64,000 bases of DNA from NCBI GenBank assembly GCA_951213105.1, contig OX578152.1:96904568-96968567 (forward strand). Direction: 5' to 3'. The notes beneath the pieces are model-generated. The model searched no databases and was not told the DNA's origin. It was given only the letters and a program-made list of their open reading frames with translations. Shown here piece after piece: positions 25,113 to 36,879 of this stretch. The DNA is from Amaurobius ferox. Its lineage: Eukaryota; Arthropoda; Arachnida; Araneae; Amaurobiidae. The translations under genes and the position numbers were made by a program. How positions within the stretch are numbered: position 1 is the first letter of the stretch; the number at the start of each line of letters is the position of its first letter.

Positions 25113-25506
25113 GTAAAATAAATAAATTCATTCATTCATCATATTCCAGTAAACTAATTTTATGCAACATAATAAAAATTAATAATCAAAGTGTTATAAA
25201 CAAGCTGATCGTATCTGAAATTAAATTAAATTTATATATATATATTTAGATTTTTAAACTATTTTAACTTCAACTGTTTTTTGGCTATGGTATCTGATTA
25301 ATTCATAATATTCTTGTTTTGTGTTTAGTTAGTTTATTTGTTTTCTACTTTTGTACCATTGAATGATGCCAGTTATGTAATGGATTGAATTCCAATATGT
25401 GACAACAGATTTTTAAACAAATTATTGTAATGTAATTAATGCCGTGAATCGGCTATTTCATTGCGGAATTTAACTGTGTTAAAGTTGATTAGGATAAAAG
25501 AAAAAG

Positions 25507-25981
25507 TCTGATGTATGCAGCACATGACTTTCGCTACATAATGCAATCACTTTGCTTCTTTCACAGCGAAATAATAAGATTCATGGCACCATATTTTTGG
25601 CATTGAATTAACATCACCTAAATTGAAATTTGGCAACTTACGAGTTCAAACAGAGGAACTTATTCATGCTCACGTACAAAATCCTCATCAAAGTGCAATT
25701 GAAATATAATTAATATCCTAATAAATAAATGACTGTGAGTGAATTCTTGGGCATCCAAATACAAAACTATAACAAGAAGTATCTTCCTCGTGAATGGAAC
25801 GAACTAGATCCACAAGAATGGTACTGACAGATGTGTCGCATAATAATTACATATATTTGATAATACTTAGTACTTTCTTTTAATTTTATTTTATGTTTTT
25901 GTAACTTTAAAAAAAAAGAAGTGCGATATCTTGAAAACGGTTTATGCTAATGTTCTAAAGTTTGTATCATTCGTTTTCTAA

Positions 25982-26017
<36 letters not shown>

Positions 26018-26570
26018 AATAATTATTTGTTCCTATTAAATGTCCTAACATTTTTTAATGATTGTTTTTTTCTTTTTTTTCAAAAATTCTTCTGGGTTTT
26101 TTGAACATTCGATTGCACTTGAAATCGATAGAGTTCTAGTATTCGCTGACTGTAAAAATTGTACCAAAGTATTTATGAAACGCTTCATTCGTTTGTGAGA
26201 TATCATAACTGCAGACATACGTACACTAACATACATATACACACATTAACACACGTACACACACAGGCATCACCTCGAAAACGTGTTCGCTTCGAATTCA
26301 TGGATGTAGTGTTTCTTTCAGGTCTTTTTGGCCGGGGGGGGGGGGGGAGAGAAGGGCGAATGACATTTTAGGAAGGACAAGTTTTCTATTTGTTCTATAT
26401 AATTATATCTAAATGCTGTGCCACATAAATAGAAACTAGGTTTCATAAAATGTTTGAAGTATGTCGGAGATATATCTGAACGAAGCACTGTATGGATGAT
26501 GTTTAAAACGTGCTCTTCCACCAAAAACTCGAATTCGAATTTTCGACCCCTATACTATATACTATAGAAA
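25507..26570 (+). mobile_element. Family A copy A2, interrupted
   Basis: Starts TCTGATGTATGCAGCACATG. It runs through the ATGGAACGAACTAGATCCAC and CGATATCTTGAAAACGGTT blocks, a (CA)n core (26,210-26,265) and the AAACGTGCTCTTCCACC and CTCGAATTCGAATTTTCGAC blocks. About 190 bases near 26,300-26,490, including G14 at 26,334-26,347, are foreign to the family. The end hairpin is lost. Confidence 0.65.
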
Positions 26571-26620
26571 ATAACAATTCGAAGATTATTGTTAAACGTC
26601 AGTGTGGTGCAACTTTTATG

Positions 26621-26902
26621 TATAAGAAAACACCTGGAATCAACTGGGGTGTGGCTCCACTCGACTTTCTCATACCGGAATCCATTTTTAAACAGTTTGT
26701 GATTTTAGTTTTTCGTATTTTTGCCACCTTTGAAAAGGAGTCCAGTCTCCAAATGAAAACGAAAAAAAAACTGCAAACTCGGTGCCATTTTAAATAATGA
26801 TCCGTGTTATTTCATGCTATTAAACTCAATTTAATGAATTACAAAAGAAAGAAACAGAAAATGAATGGGATACTGTAGAGAAAGTCCTGTGCAGTTCTCA
26901 TC
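26621..26902 (-). mobile_element. Mosaic of family E and family B fragments
   Basis: 26,640-26,763 resembles 50,978-51,075 of family E (AACTGGGGTGTGGCTCCACTCG; TCCAAATG end). 26,780-26,902 resembles the complement of the family B head (GCCATTTTAAATAATGAT, ATTAAACTCAATTTAATGAA, then AGAGAAAGTCCTGTGCAG). Confidence 0.45.
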
Positions 26903-26907
26903 ATTTT

Positions 26908-27376
26908 TTTTTTTATTTTATGTGATTTTTTTTATAAATTTATTTGAAAAAGTGCCATATTGAGAACGGTTCAAGCTAGCATTTTAAAACTTATGTCAAT
27001 CGTTTTCCAATTAAAAATTACATAGGAAATGATTTTTGAAAATTCTGATTTTTTTTTTAATAATTTTTTCAAAATTTCATTCGAAAATTTGAGGGGGTGG
27101 GGTGTCTTTCGAATATTCGATTGAGTTGAAAATGAATAAGCTTCTAGTATTCACTGATAGCAATTTTTGTGCCAAATTTCGTTCGAAACGCTCCATTATT
27201 TCGTGAGATATCGTCTCCACAAACTTACGAACACATACACACAGACATCACCGCAAAACGAACGATTTGAGATCAGGTATGCATGAAACGTGCTCTTCCA
27301 TTGAAAACTTAAATTCGAATTATCGACCCTCCCGTCATTTTTCCTATACATTATAACTATATATATAGGGGAAGTA
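26908..27376 (+). mobile_element. Family A copy A3, 3' half only
   Basis: Contains the GAGAACGGTTCAAGCTAGC, ATTTCGTTCGAAACGCTCC, GTGAGATATCGTCTCCAC and ACACACAGACATCACC blocks and a decayed hairpin end (TTTTCCTATACATT..ATAGGGGAAGT). Confidence 0.65.
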
Positions 27377-27616
27377 AAAAGTTTTTATATTGCATTCAAA
27401 AAAGTCAAATCAATAGAGCTTTACTACTGGTGATATTAAAATAAATTTGACGTTGACAGTCAATCTTAACTGAAATTTGTATCTTAAAGTTTAAAACTAA
27501 AAATTCAAATCTTATAAAAGTTGCAACTAACAAACCAGATCTATTTGAGCAAAATCTTCATGCAATGTATTTTTATGAGCTATCAAAAATTATACTGTAT
27601 ACATTTATAAAAAAAA

Positions 27617-29393
27617 TCTAATGTGGGCAGCACATGACTTTCTTTATATAATGCAATTAATTTACTTCTTTAACGTTGAAAAAGTGATGAAAAAATCCAC
27701 GGTACAATATTTGCAACGTTAAATTGTACATTTGGCGCTTTTCCGGATGACACCATGTAAAATTATTTCGTACCCAATTGACTTATATTTTACGCAACTC
27801 TAATTTAACATAATCAATATTAATATCAACCTCAATAAGCAATATAGTCCATATATTTAAATATTTTAATACTAAATTCATCAATTAGGCGTTATTTTCA
27901 TTAAATTGGAGTCATTTTTGCAATTTTGACGATATTTTTGTCAATGTGGGGCTCAATATCGTCTAGTAGGCGATGTTTAGAAGAGTATTTCTCATATAAT
28001 AAAAAGTACATCCATTATACGATGGAATTAAAAATTCGTAAAACATTCCATCCCATTTGGTGTCATTTTTATCAATTTGGCGAAATTTTTATCAATTTGA
28101 TAACATTTTTATCAATTTGGCAACAGCTTCGCCAATTTAGCAACATTTTTATCAATTTGGTAACAATTTCACCAATTTGTCAACATTTAAAAAAAAAGTT
28201 GGCGATATGCCGCCAAAATTCGTCGCCATAATTCCGCCAAGTGTTACAGACAGAGAAATAGGTTATTCTTATGTTCTTTCCAAAATATTAAATTTTCAAT
28301 TAGTCGTCATTATCGTTGATTTAGCGTCATTCGTATATATTTGGCGATATTTTTTTTTTATCAATTTGGTGACATTTAAAAAACTCACTAAGTTTTCAAT
28401 ATTGTACCAAATTCGTCCAGCACTATGGTAAGAGAAATAGGTTGTTCTTATAGTAGATAAATGACTAATGGCGTCCAAATACAAAACTAGTATTACCCAA
28501 AGTATCTGCTCTTATAGTAAATGCTTATATACTTTCCAAGATATTGAATTTTCATAAATTAGTCTTCATTTTTATTGATTTAGCGTCATTTTTATCAATT
28601 TGACAACATTTAAAAACTCGCAAAGTTGGCGATATTCCGCCAAATTCGTCGCCAAAATAATATCAAGCATTGTGGATGCAGAAATATGTTATTGGCGTCT
28701 ATATACTAATGGCGTCAAATTAGAATGCCAAACTGCATTACCCAAAGTGTCTTCTTCTCTCGTGAATGGAACGAATTAGATCTACGAGAATGATAATAAT
28801 AAATGTATCGCATACTATTACATATGAAAAGTGAACAGATTTCACAATAGTGAATACTTTTTTTTTATTTTATGTGATTTTTCAAAAATTTACTTGAAAA
28901 ATGTGTAATATCTCGAGAACGGTTCATGCTAGCGTTCTAAAGTTTGTGTCAATCGTTTTCTAATGAAACATTACTTAAGAAATGATTATTTACGTAACTT
29001 TATTGAATGTTTTGATAATTTTTTCAAAATTTAGGTGGGTTCTGAACATTCGATTGAGTGTAAAAACAGCTGGCTTCAGTATTCACTGATTGTGATTTTT
29101 GTACCAAATTTTGCTCGGATCGCTTGATTCGTTCGTTAGATATTGTCTGCACACACACTTTCACACACACACACTTTCACACACACACGCACACTTTCAC
29201 ACACACAGACATCACCTAAACGTCTGATTCGTGTTCAGGGATTCTTGAAACGTGCTGTCCCATCGTAAACTCGAATTCGAATTTTCGACCCCTTCACAAT
29301 ATTTTCCTTATATATTATATATACCATGTATAATTGTCTTTATATTTCCTCATACACTATATACTATGTACATTATACTACGTATAAGGAAGT
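27617..29393 (+). mobile_element. Family A copy A4, 1.78 kb, with expanded core
   Basis: Starts TCTAATGTGGGCAGCACATG and ends near 29,393 with a rearranged AT-rich hairpin. The core holds many repeats of ATTTTTATCAATTTGGCGAC-like phrases (28,060-28,720). The central (CA)n with CTTTCACACAC repeats lies at 29,151-29,212, and the CTCGAATTCGAATTTTCGAC block at 29,270. Confidence 0.65.
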
Positions 29394-30120
29394 AATACAC
29401 TGTTTTACATGGAAAGCATCATCTAAATATATTTCACATCTGTATTTTCGCTAATCATTCAAGTTTCTTCTGGGAAAACTTGGTATTGCCCTGCGGCGGC
29501 CTATGACCTCTTTCGACCAATCAAAATAATTACCCCACGGCAGTGCCGGCTAGAAACTGGCTCAACCGTGAGGTTACTCCATATACCATTTTCTCACTCT
29601 ACTTACACCCACAGAATACTATATTAGTCTGTGCTTACACCATTCTCGCACTTTCATTTTCACTTTCGTTGTGTTTCTCAAATAAGAGCACGCGAATCCT
29701 TCCGTTTTCAGCTTCTGATATCATCTATCGGATACTGTATGTCGCCAAATTGATTAATAATAGTTACATATTAAAATTAAATTAAATATTAAATGATTAA
29801 TTCAATATTTCAGAAAATAAAGTTTAATTTTTTTATTTATTTAAATTATCCCTGTCGCTTTGTAGGATATATTAATTTAATATACTTGAATGGGGGAAAA
29901 AGTAGCGAGTATTACGGTTCGCGGGGCAGATAGGTTTAGTTAGGGGGTTCTATTTTATTATCAACTTTTCTCAAAACACTTCCGCGTAAGTTAAAGTTGT
30001 TTTTAAACTGTCGGAATTTTTTAACTTTGTAATAATTTGAAGTTGATTGGAAGATTCGGTGACCTAAAGGGACCCTATAGGGGACATGATAAGGGGACCC
30101 TAAGCGGCACACAACATCCA
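29394..30120. other. No gene recognised
   Basis: Mostly unique sequence, GC-richer at 29,480-29,590 (CCTGCGGCGGCC, CACGGCAGTGCCGGC). The 80-codon plus frame at 29,543 shows no recognisable domain. Confidence 0.4.
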
Positions 30121-30124
30121 CTCA

Positions 30125-30745
30125 AGTGCAATTTCTGGTCCTCCTCATACCTCTGTTTATATCCAGTATAAAATATATTATTAATCCTAAATAGAAATTT
30201 CTAACACTTCCTTGAAAAAAGTAGGCATAGACAATTAGGTGACTAAATTGTCTTAAGAGTGTTTTGAGCCCTCCCTCAGGTGTAAAACAGTGTGCTCTTA
30301 ACAGAAATGTCTGTGATTTGACAGGAAAAATACAATCGAACATAGTTAGATCACCCAAAGCGAGCATTCACTAGTGGGTGGTATCGGCCATTGAAATGGC
30401 AGCCCAACCATAGACGTATCAGCATAGGCCGATAAAAAGGCGTCCGACCCCGCTGATTCAATGGCTGATACCACCCGCTAGCGAATTCTCGCTTTGGATG
30501 TTCTAGCTCTGTTCGAATGTCCCTTTGCTTGCAAAGTGAGAGTTGCTTCTTAGCGTCTGTTGAGCTCACATTGTTTTTGATCTGAGGCAAAGAACCCAAA
30601 ACTACCTTGAAGCAATTGTAGTCATTTAATTTTTCTATGCTTTCTTTCTTAAAGGAAGTTTTAGACGATAGATATAATCCTGTCCAACGTAACTCTCTGT
30701 AAATTGAAACTGTTGTGGAAGTTCGCAGAGTTCTGGAAAAGTTGC
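30125..30745. mobile_element. Foldback element with about 290-bp diverged arms
   Basis: The left arm (about 30,125-30,405) and the complement of the right arm (about 30,450-30,745) align throughout. Examples are CCAAAGCGAG..GGGTGGTATC next to the centre, TCAACAGA/TTAACAGA, CCTCAG..AAAACA.TGTG and GCATAGA..AATTA..TGACTA near the outer ends. The 143-codon minus frame across the right arm is probably a chance frame of this element. No transposase signature is seen. Confidence 0.6.
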
Positions 30746-30825
30746 AATTCCGGTATACATACCATATTCTTCTACTGTACAAAACCTAAAGAATCAAGTT
30801 TTTCTTGCGCCATTTTTAAAAAATG

Positions 30826-30900
30826 CCTCCGTGGAGAATAGAACCACTGATCTTCGACTATCCAGACGACTCCTATCCATTGAGCTGCTGCGATGATTAT
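30826..30900 (-). repeat. tRNA-like (Pol III box) relic, tRNA-Arg-like head
   Basis: On the minus strand AGCTCAATGG (30,886-30,877) resembles an A box. GGTTCTATTCTCC (30,845-30,833) sits at B-box distance. The order CAATGGATAG matches tRNA-Arg-type D arms. It is not a functional tRNA gene, because the acceptor ends do not pair. Confidence 0.4.
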
Positions 30901-31052
30901 TTGCTATATTTGAAATTGCTCCGGATAAAATTGTGAAATTGCAATTTACTGCTTCTAAGCAACGACATTTATTTTACGCACATCTCGGTCTATACTTCTA
31001 AAGCACTAAAACAAAAATAACTGCTTTAAAAGCTTAACACAACACAATAATA

Positions 31053-31100
31053 GTGCCAACCGATTTCAGAGGCAAGAAGCAGCCTTCTTCGACAGGACAC
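31053..31100 (-). pseudogene. Decayed hammerhead motif in the left arm
   Basis: On the minus strand GTGTC (31,100-31,096), CTGTCGA (31,095-31,089), a stem II, GAAAT (31,067-31,063), GTT and GGCAC follow the same plan. The core adenine of CUGA is U here and the C of GAAAC is U, so activity is unlikely. Confidence 0.55.
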
Positions 31101-31400
31101 ACAAGAAGCGCAACCTTCACTTGTGAGAACTAGATAGGCGACAAGAACAACAAGCGTGGCGGAAGTAGACAAAGAAGGTTGCCAACGGCTAGAGGAGGAA
31201 AAAGAGGTAAGGAACCAAGGCGAATAAGAAGTAGAGCACAGGGAATGAACGGTAAAATACCAAAGAGAAAAGTTAACGTCTAACAAAGGAAACAAAAGCA
31301 CTTATTTAGTGAGTAAAACTACGAACATAAGAACCCAATAAAATTAATAAAGATTCTAAACAAATACGTGGCACTCATGGGTGGAAGTTGGTCTTTTTAT

Positions 31401-31448
31401 GTGTCCTGACGAAGAAGACTGTTTTTTGTCTCTGAAACTGGTTGACAC
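31401..31448 (+). ncRNA. Hammerhead ribozyme (type I-like, minimal stem III)
   Basis: All core pieces lie in order. Stem I is GTGTC (31,401-31,405). The core CTGACGA (31,406-31,412) fits CUGANGA. Stem II is AGA-A-GAC (31,413-31,419) with GTCTCT (31,428-31,433): six pairs, one bulged A, an 8-nt loop. GAA (31,434-31,436) is followed by stem III AC..GT with a 2-nt loop, then T (31,443) as cleavage-site nucleotide, and GACAC (31,444-31,448) closing stem I perfectly. Predicted cleavage is after 31,443 at a GUU triplet. Very short stem III is characteristic of the hammerheads described in Penelope-like elements and retrozymes. Confidence 0.7.
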
Positions 31449-31480
31449 TATTATTTTTTGTTGTGTGATGTTTTTAACGT

Positions 31481-32140
31481 AGTTTTTTTTTGTTTTTGTT
31501 TTTTAATTTACAGGTATGTTTTGAAGCAGTTAGAGCTTTGTTTTTGCAAGACAATTGTTGCCCTTCATCTTTCCTTACATAACATTCGATTTCTGTCAAA
31601 CGGGTGAACTGTGCATTCAAAATGAGAGACTGGAAGTTTACAGCAACGAATATACAGTCTAATCATGCGTAAAGGCATATTTCGAAACGGAGAAGAAACG
31701 ATTCGTTTAAAGTGAAATTTAGATTCAAGATCGTGAACAAGTGACCTCTGGTGTGAGGTTAGGAAGTTGTCACGCTTCAGGTAAAACGGAGTGGAATGAG
31801 CGTTGCCACATTTTCCAAACAAAAACACATTTATATTTTGGATTTTAATCATTCTTTCGAATAATAGTCGAAGAATTCGTAGTTCGGAAGAATTTCAGGG
31901 GAATAAATTTCAATTTTTTCTCTATAAACCGGAGATGTTTTAATCGAATAAAAAACCTAATTCGAGAATTTTTCAAACCATATACAATATATCCGATCGT
32001 TATCGCTTGTGAATGAGACGAAAAAATATTTGAAATGTAAGTCTTCACTCTTTTCTTATACATTAATATTCCATAGAGTTTGTTCTACTTGTATCAAAAT
32101 TCATAATCATTATCAGAATGGAAGCAAAATATATCTTTTT
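31481..32140. other. No gene recognised
   Basis: Unique AT-rich sequence. Frames of 72-95 codons on the minus strand (31,565-32,063) have no domain I can name. Confidence 0.4.
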
Positions 32141-33054
32141 TACTTTCCTTATATAGATAATATGTATAAGGAAAGTATTGTGACGGGATCGAAAATTCGA
32201 ATTCGAGTTTTCGACGGGAGAGCACGTTTCAAGCATCCCTGATCACGAATCCAACATTTTTGAGGTGATGTCTATGTGTGTGTGTCAGTGAGTCTGTGGA
32301 GACGATATCTCACGAACGAATGGAGCGATTCGAATGAAATTTGGTACAAAAATCACAATCCGTGAATACTGGAAGCCTATTGTTTTAAAACACAATCGAA
32401 TGTTCAGAACCCCCGAAATTTTCGAGTGAAGTTTAAAAAAAAAATCATCAAAAAATTAAAACCTTTAATAAAGTTAGGCGAATAAACATTTCTTGTGTAA
32501 TTTTTCCTTAGAAAACGATTGATATAAACTTTAGAACGCTAGCATAAACCGTTCTCGAGATATTGCACATTTTTCAAATAAATTTATCAAAAAATCCCAT
32601 AAATTAAAAAAAAATATTAACTGGTGAGAACCATATTCACTTTTCATATGTAATATCATGCAATAAATTGGGTGACATCATTCTCGTGGATCTGGCTCGT
32701 TCCATTCACGAGAAACGATACTTTGAGTAATACTTTTGTATCTAAACGCCAATAGTCATTTATCTGCTGTAAGAATAACTTATTTCTCCCTCCATAACGC
32801 TTAGCGAGATTTTGGCGTCGAATTTACCGGAATGTTACCAACGTGGGGACATTTTTAAATGTTGTCAAATTAACGAAAATCTCGCCAAATGGATAAAAAT
32901 GACGCTAAATCAATGAAAATGACGACTCATTGAAGAAAATTCAATATCTTGGAAAGAATATAAGTATCTACTATAAGAATAACATTTTTTTTAATTGTAA
33001 AAGTAGTAAATTCATTGCATTATATAAGGAAAGTCATGTGCTGCCCACATCAGA
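32141..33054 (-). mobile_element. Family A copy A5, complete reference copy (914 bp)
   Basis: Read on the plus strand it opens with the hairpin TACTTTCCTTATATA..TGTATAAGGAAAGTA. It continues with TCGAATTCGAGTTTTCGACG, a short (TG)n, TCTCACGAACGAATGGAGCG, GAACGCTAGCATAAACCG, the TTGGCG-type core and GCATTATATAAGGAAAGTCA, and closes with TGTGCTGCCCACATCAGA. In the element's own direction the ATGTG-GGCAG-CACAT hairpin is at the 5' tip. ACTTTCCTTATATA is a subterminal inverted repeat whose partner forms the 3' hairpin. Confidence 0.75.
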
Positions 33055-35693
33055 TATTTTTCTATTGAAACTGGAACATTCTTTCCGCAAGTACAGCAAC
33101 AAATATATAGAGAGTATAAGGACGCGGGGAAAAACGTTTCGTCATGAAGATGAAACCAGCCGTTCATGTGAAAAGGTGATAAAGATCGTGCAAAAAAGAT
33201 CTCAAAGGGTTTGATTGCTGCGAAACCAACAACCACGGCGGAATTACCGTTACCACATCTTGTACATCCTTCCCCCCTCCCCCCCCCAAAAAAAAGAAGA
33301 AGATTTTAATAATTTCAGTAGCTGTAAGGGAAAATTACCTTTTATTTAACCATTGCTTTTTTGGGAAGAGGGGGTAATATGACGTTTGTGGTGCTAAAAT
33401 GTGTATATATTTACGGCAAACTGAGAGGGTGACAAGAAAAAAAATCAGCAAGATCCATGCTTTTCTTGTGCAATCCCAGAACATACGTCTGATTTAACAA
33501 ACAGCATGGAATTTTAGCAACAACAGAGGAAAACACCAAAAATGGTAGTTATATTACCGATAATTTTAATTTTAAGAGGATATCTATAATTATAAACAAA
33601 AAAAGTCTGCTTTTTGTAGCAGAAAATCTAAGTGATATACAGCCATGAAATTTGTTTACAAGAGTGCCTTGTCTCCCGAGATGAAACACCTTGTCGAGTT
33701 GTTGTTTCTTTAATTCGAATTAGTTTAAAAGCTATGAACTTAAAGGTAGAAATTCACGCCAATGGATTGGTGGCGCATGTTGCTAAATTTAAAACAATTT
33801 TTCCCGATTTTCTTTTATTTCTTTTTATTAATAAACGAAATCAACTTCGATTTCTTTATATACCTTAAATTAAGAAATTTCGAAAAGACTAACAAGTGTC
33901 AGATTTCTACAGAAATTGTCGAAAAATCCGCACAATGGATGGGTGGCACCATTTATTTAAACGATTCTAAAACTAAAACTAATTCGTTTCTTTCCTTAGA
34001 CTGGTCGCCTTTTTGAAAATTTGAAGGAATGAAGTCAATAAATTTCTGTTTTAACTTCTGGGTAACGGTGGGTACATTTTCTAAGTTTCCGGTTTTTAAA
34101 AGTAGTTCGTTAGACAACAGTATAAAAATGGTTAAATAAGGTCTCAACCTGTTTTAAATGAGAGAAAAAAGAAAAACCTTTTTCATCACGATATATGAAA
34201 TAAATGGTAGACTTGGTCTCGCTTATGTTGATACTGGTTTTTTTTCTCCTTTTAAACCGCTTGATACGCTGTTCGCTAAGAGATTCTCTAGAAATACATG
34301 CATAGATGAAATACGCTGAAATATTTTAAAGGTGACATCTGCAAGTAGATCAAAACTAAAAGACCAAATATCTTAATTGTGAGACTCCACTTGTTTTTCT
34401 CATGCATTCATATCTCATAGTGTTTAGTTCTACCTATTATAATCATTATCAGAATGAAAAAAAATTGTATCTTTTTTTCAGATTTCTTAAGTGGCCTGGG
34501 ATTCTTAAAAGTGCCTTAAACAGAGTGAATTCCCCTGCTTTACGTTTTATTTTTCACCTCTTTTCCTATTCATCGATAATACCTAAAAATATTATGGCTA
34601 ACGAGTGAATGAATACATGTAGCATATATAATAATTTTTTCAGTAAGAAGAATCTGATAATGATATTTTTTAAAATTACGTAATGTTCATGAATTTATTA
34701 AAATTTTATTTTAATATATGTTGCTTGCGCACGTGATTGCAAAAAACTATTGCTTCCAGAAACAAAAATATTCCTGATTATGATGCAAAAGTATTCATTC
34801 AAGAAGCTATAGTTCTAAATAAAAACATTCGCTAATTAAAGTTTAAAAGAAAATGAAATTTAAGGAATTTAATTAAATTAACATACAGCAAAAATAACCC
34901 GGTTGATGCAATTTAATTAGAAAATGTAGAGTGTGAAAAAATGTGGGCCTTAGAATTAAATAAATGTTATAGTGATTACATCTAATGAAAGATACCATCA
35001 GGACTAAGAGAAAAATTCGAATCTGCGGAACCCTTAACGAACAGCACAGATGCATTCTCTTACTTCCTAAATTATTTCTCTTTTTAGTAATTTTCTAATT
35101 TTTTTGACATTAATTCGAGGCCGAATTGAAAGCGGTATTCCAACCGTGACAGCAGTCGTTAAACAGATAAAGAGAAAAAAAAAATGACAGTTTTTCTTAG
35201 CTGAAAAACAACCACAATAAAAAAAAAGTGACGCAAAAAAGAAATTTTTAAGTGACAGAAGCGGACAATTATTACGTATTATCTCCCTCCCCACATAACT
35301 AACAGAGACAGGACAACTAAACGGGAATGTACACAAAGAGACAAATACAAACACACCGTTCGAAAGAAAACTTCCCCTTCAATTCTGTCCTTTGCGAAAT
35401 ATTCTCTAAAAACGATGGTATTTATTACAACAGTAAATCTCGTTTTCTTGTCATCGTGTTCTATGAGCGGGAAGACTGGATCATTACTGCTCACCAGGAG
35501 ACAGACTTGCTTATGCGTTCGTTCACCTTTCCACCCTTGACGCATAGTTCCCGTCGAGTGAAACGTGACATGACACTTTGATTTCTGAAACGACCGCTGG
35601 AGACAGTGGTGAAAATTCAGATCTTGTTCTTACCTCCCTCCCTTTCTTCCTTCTCTCTTCCTAAGCAGAACATCTCGATTGAGATTTCGATCA
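33055..35693. other. 2.6 kb without recognised gene or repeat
   Basis: Contains a C/A-rich tract at 33,267-33,300 and several frames of 60-95 codons (for example 33,632-33,868 plus, 35,279-35,545 minus) that overlap each other on both strands and show no known domain. Nothing here can be supported as coding. Confidence 0.4.
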
Positions 35694-36048
35694 ATTGTAT
35701 ATACAAAGGTGTGGAACAGCCCAGTGGCTAGTGCGCGGGGATTGCACTCGAACGACCCGCGTCCGATTCCCGACTCTCCCCAAACTACCCCCCATGTTCA
35801 TGCGGAGTACGGGCGCGTTAAATATGTGGGTCTGTAAGTCTCCGAGAGGTTGGTGGTGGGGGAAGGAGGGTACGGTCTCTGTGGATGCCTCTCGCCCCCC
35901 ACTAGGTTCACCCTGGTTCACTAGATCACACAGGTCTATGCTGGGTTCCGGTCTAAATTGGGTGGCACTTCCCGGTCATCCAAACAGATACCTTATACCT
36001 TCGGGTAGGTCGGACGGTCTAGGTCGACAAAGAAAATTTGTAGATACA
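35694..36048 (+). mobile_element. tRNA-derived SINE-1, copy b (330 bp), with diverged target duplication
   Basis: The body is 35,706-36,035. The A box CAGCCCAGTGGCTAG (35,717) and the B box region GTCCGATTCCC (35,761) are spaced as in a tRNA. The body motifs match the 62.6-kb copy, with an extra segment near 35,885-35,940. The flank ATTGTATATACA (35,694-35,705) resembles ATTTGTAGATACA (36,036-36,048). Confidence 0.8.
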
Positions 36049-36178
36049 GTAATAAAACGGCAACACCAACTATAGTGCGGTTAGCCGTTTGATAGTTCAA
36101 ATTTTGGACACCATAAAATGTTGCACAAACTGTTTCTACTATAATCTTGTTACAAATCAACAACACACAGCCCGTAGT

Positions 36179-36191
36179 GGGGGGGGGGGGG
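36179..36191 (+). repeat. G13 tract
   Basis: Thirteen G in a row. Confidence 0.95.
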
Positions 36192-36485
36192 AGGAATCGT
36201 TGAAAAATCGTTTTTCCCATTTTGTTCCAAAACGTTTAAGTGAAATAGGCTTCAAACAAAAGAAATGTTATCATGAAAGTATCTATAATAAATGTTTTTA
36301 TCCCTTTTTAAAGAGATGAACCCGTTAGGTCACAAAATCGAATATTAATAATGCATAAATATCGCAAAAAAGTACGGTCCAACTTTAGCGTAAAAATTGA
36401 AGTCGAATAAAGGTTTTCAGTATAAAATTATCTATATAATACTGCATTTTATTGTTTTGTTTTGTTTTTGTCAGAATGTAACAAA

Positions 36486-36692
36486 CAAAAACATTTTTAT
36501 TTTCGAATCGCTTCGTTTGTTCGTGAAATACCACTTTCAAACACTAACATACACATATACACATTGCCATCACCATTCGAGTTCAGGGATGCTTGAAACG
36601 TGCTCTTTTATCGAAAACTCGAATTCGAATTTTCGACCTCGTCACTACACTTTTTCCTACACATTATACTATTTATACAGAGGGAAAGCGAT
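36486..36692 (+). mobile_element. Family A fragment A6, 3' end
   Basis: Begins in the TCGAATCGCTTCGTTTGTTCG block. It passes a short ACATACACATATACAC tract and CTCGAATTCGAATTTTCGAC, and ends in a decayed hairpin (TTTTTCCTACACATT..AGAGGGAAAG). Confidence 0.6.
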
Positions 36693-36879
36693 ATATGTGA
36701 AAATATAAACTTTTCTGAATATTTTAAATCAACAACCCGCTCGAAAAAAAAATCCTACAATTACTGGAATTATAGCTTAATTATTAAAGAAATTTAATCG
36801 AATAGTTTTTTGTATTATTACAGTGTCAAATATCGTTAGTTCTTCAAAATCTGCCCAAAATTAAATATCACAAAGAACG

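Larger units (their letters stand above)
31025..31480. mobile_element. Inverted-repeat element carrying hammerhead motifs (Penelope-like LTR remnant?)
   Basis: The left arm (31,025-31,105) is the imperfect complement of the right arm (31,397-31,480). Both contain AATAATAGTG.CAACC and TTTCAGAG.CAA.AA.CAG(T/C)CTTCTTCG on the same side. About 290 bases lie between the arms with no reverse transcriptase or GIY-YIG motif. Penelope-like elements are known to carry hammerhead ribozymes in terminal repeats that can be inverted, so a short derivative of such an element is the best reading. Confidence 0.55.

Noticed and set aside
30351..30782. 143-codon minus-strand ORF
   Set aside because: It lies across the right arm and centre of a foldback element, shows no recognisable domain, and the corresponding left-arm sequence does not keep an equivalent frame.
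35693..36220. 126-codon plus ORF and overlapping minus ORFs
   Set aside because: They are reading frames through a SINE copy.
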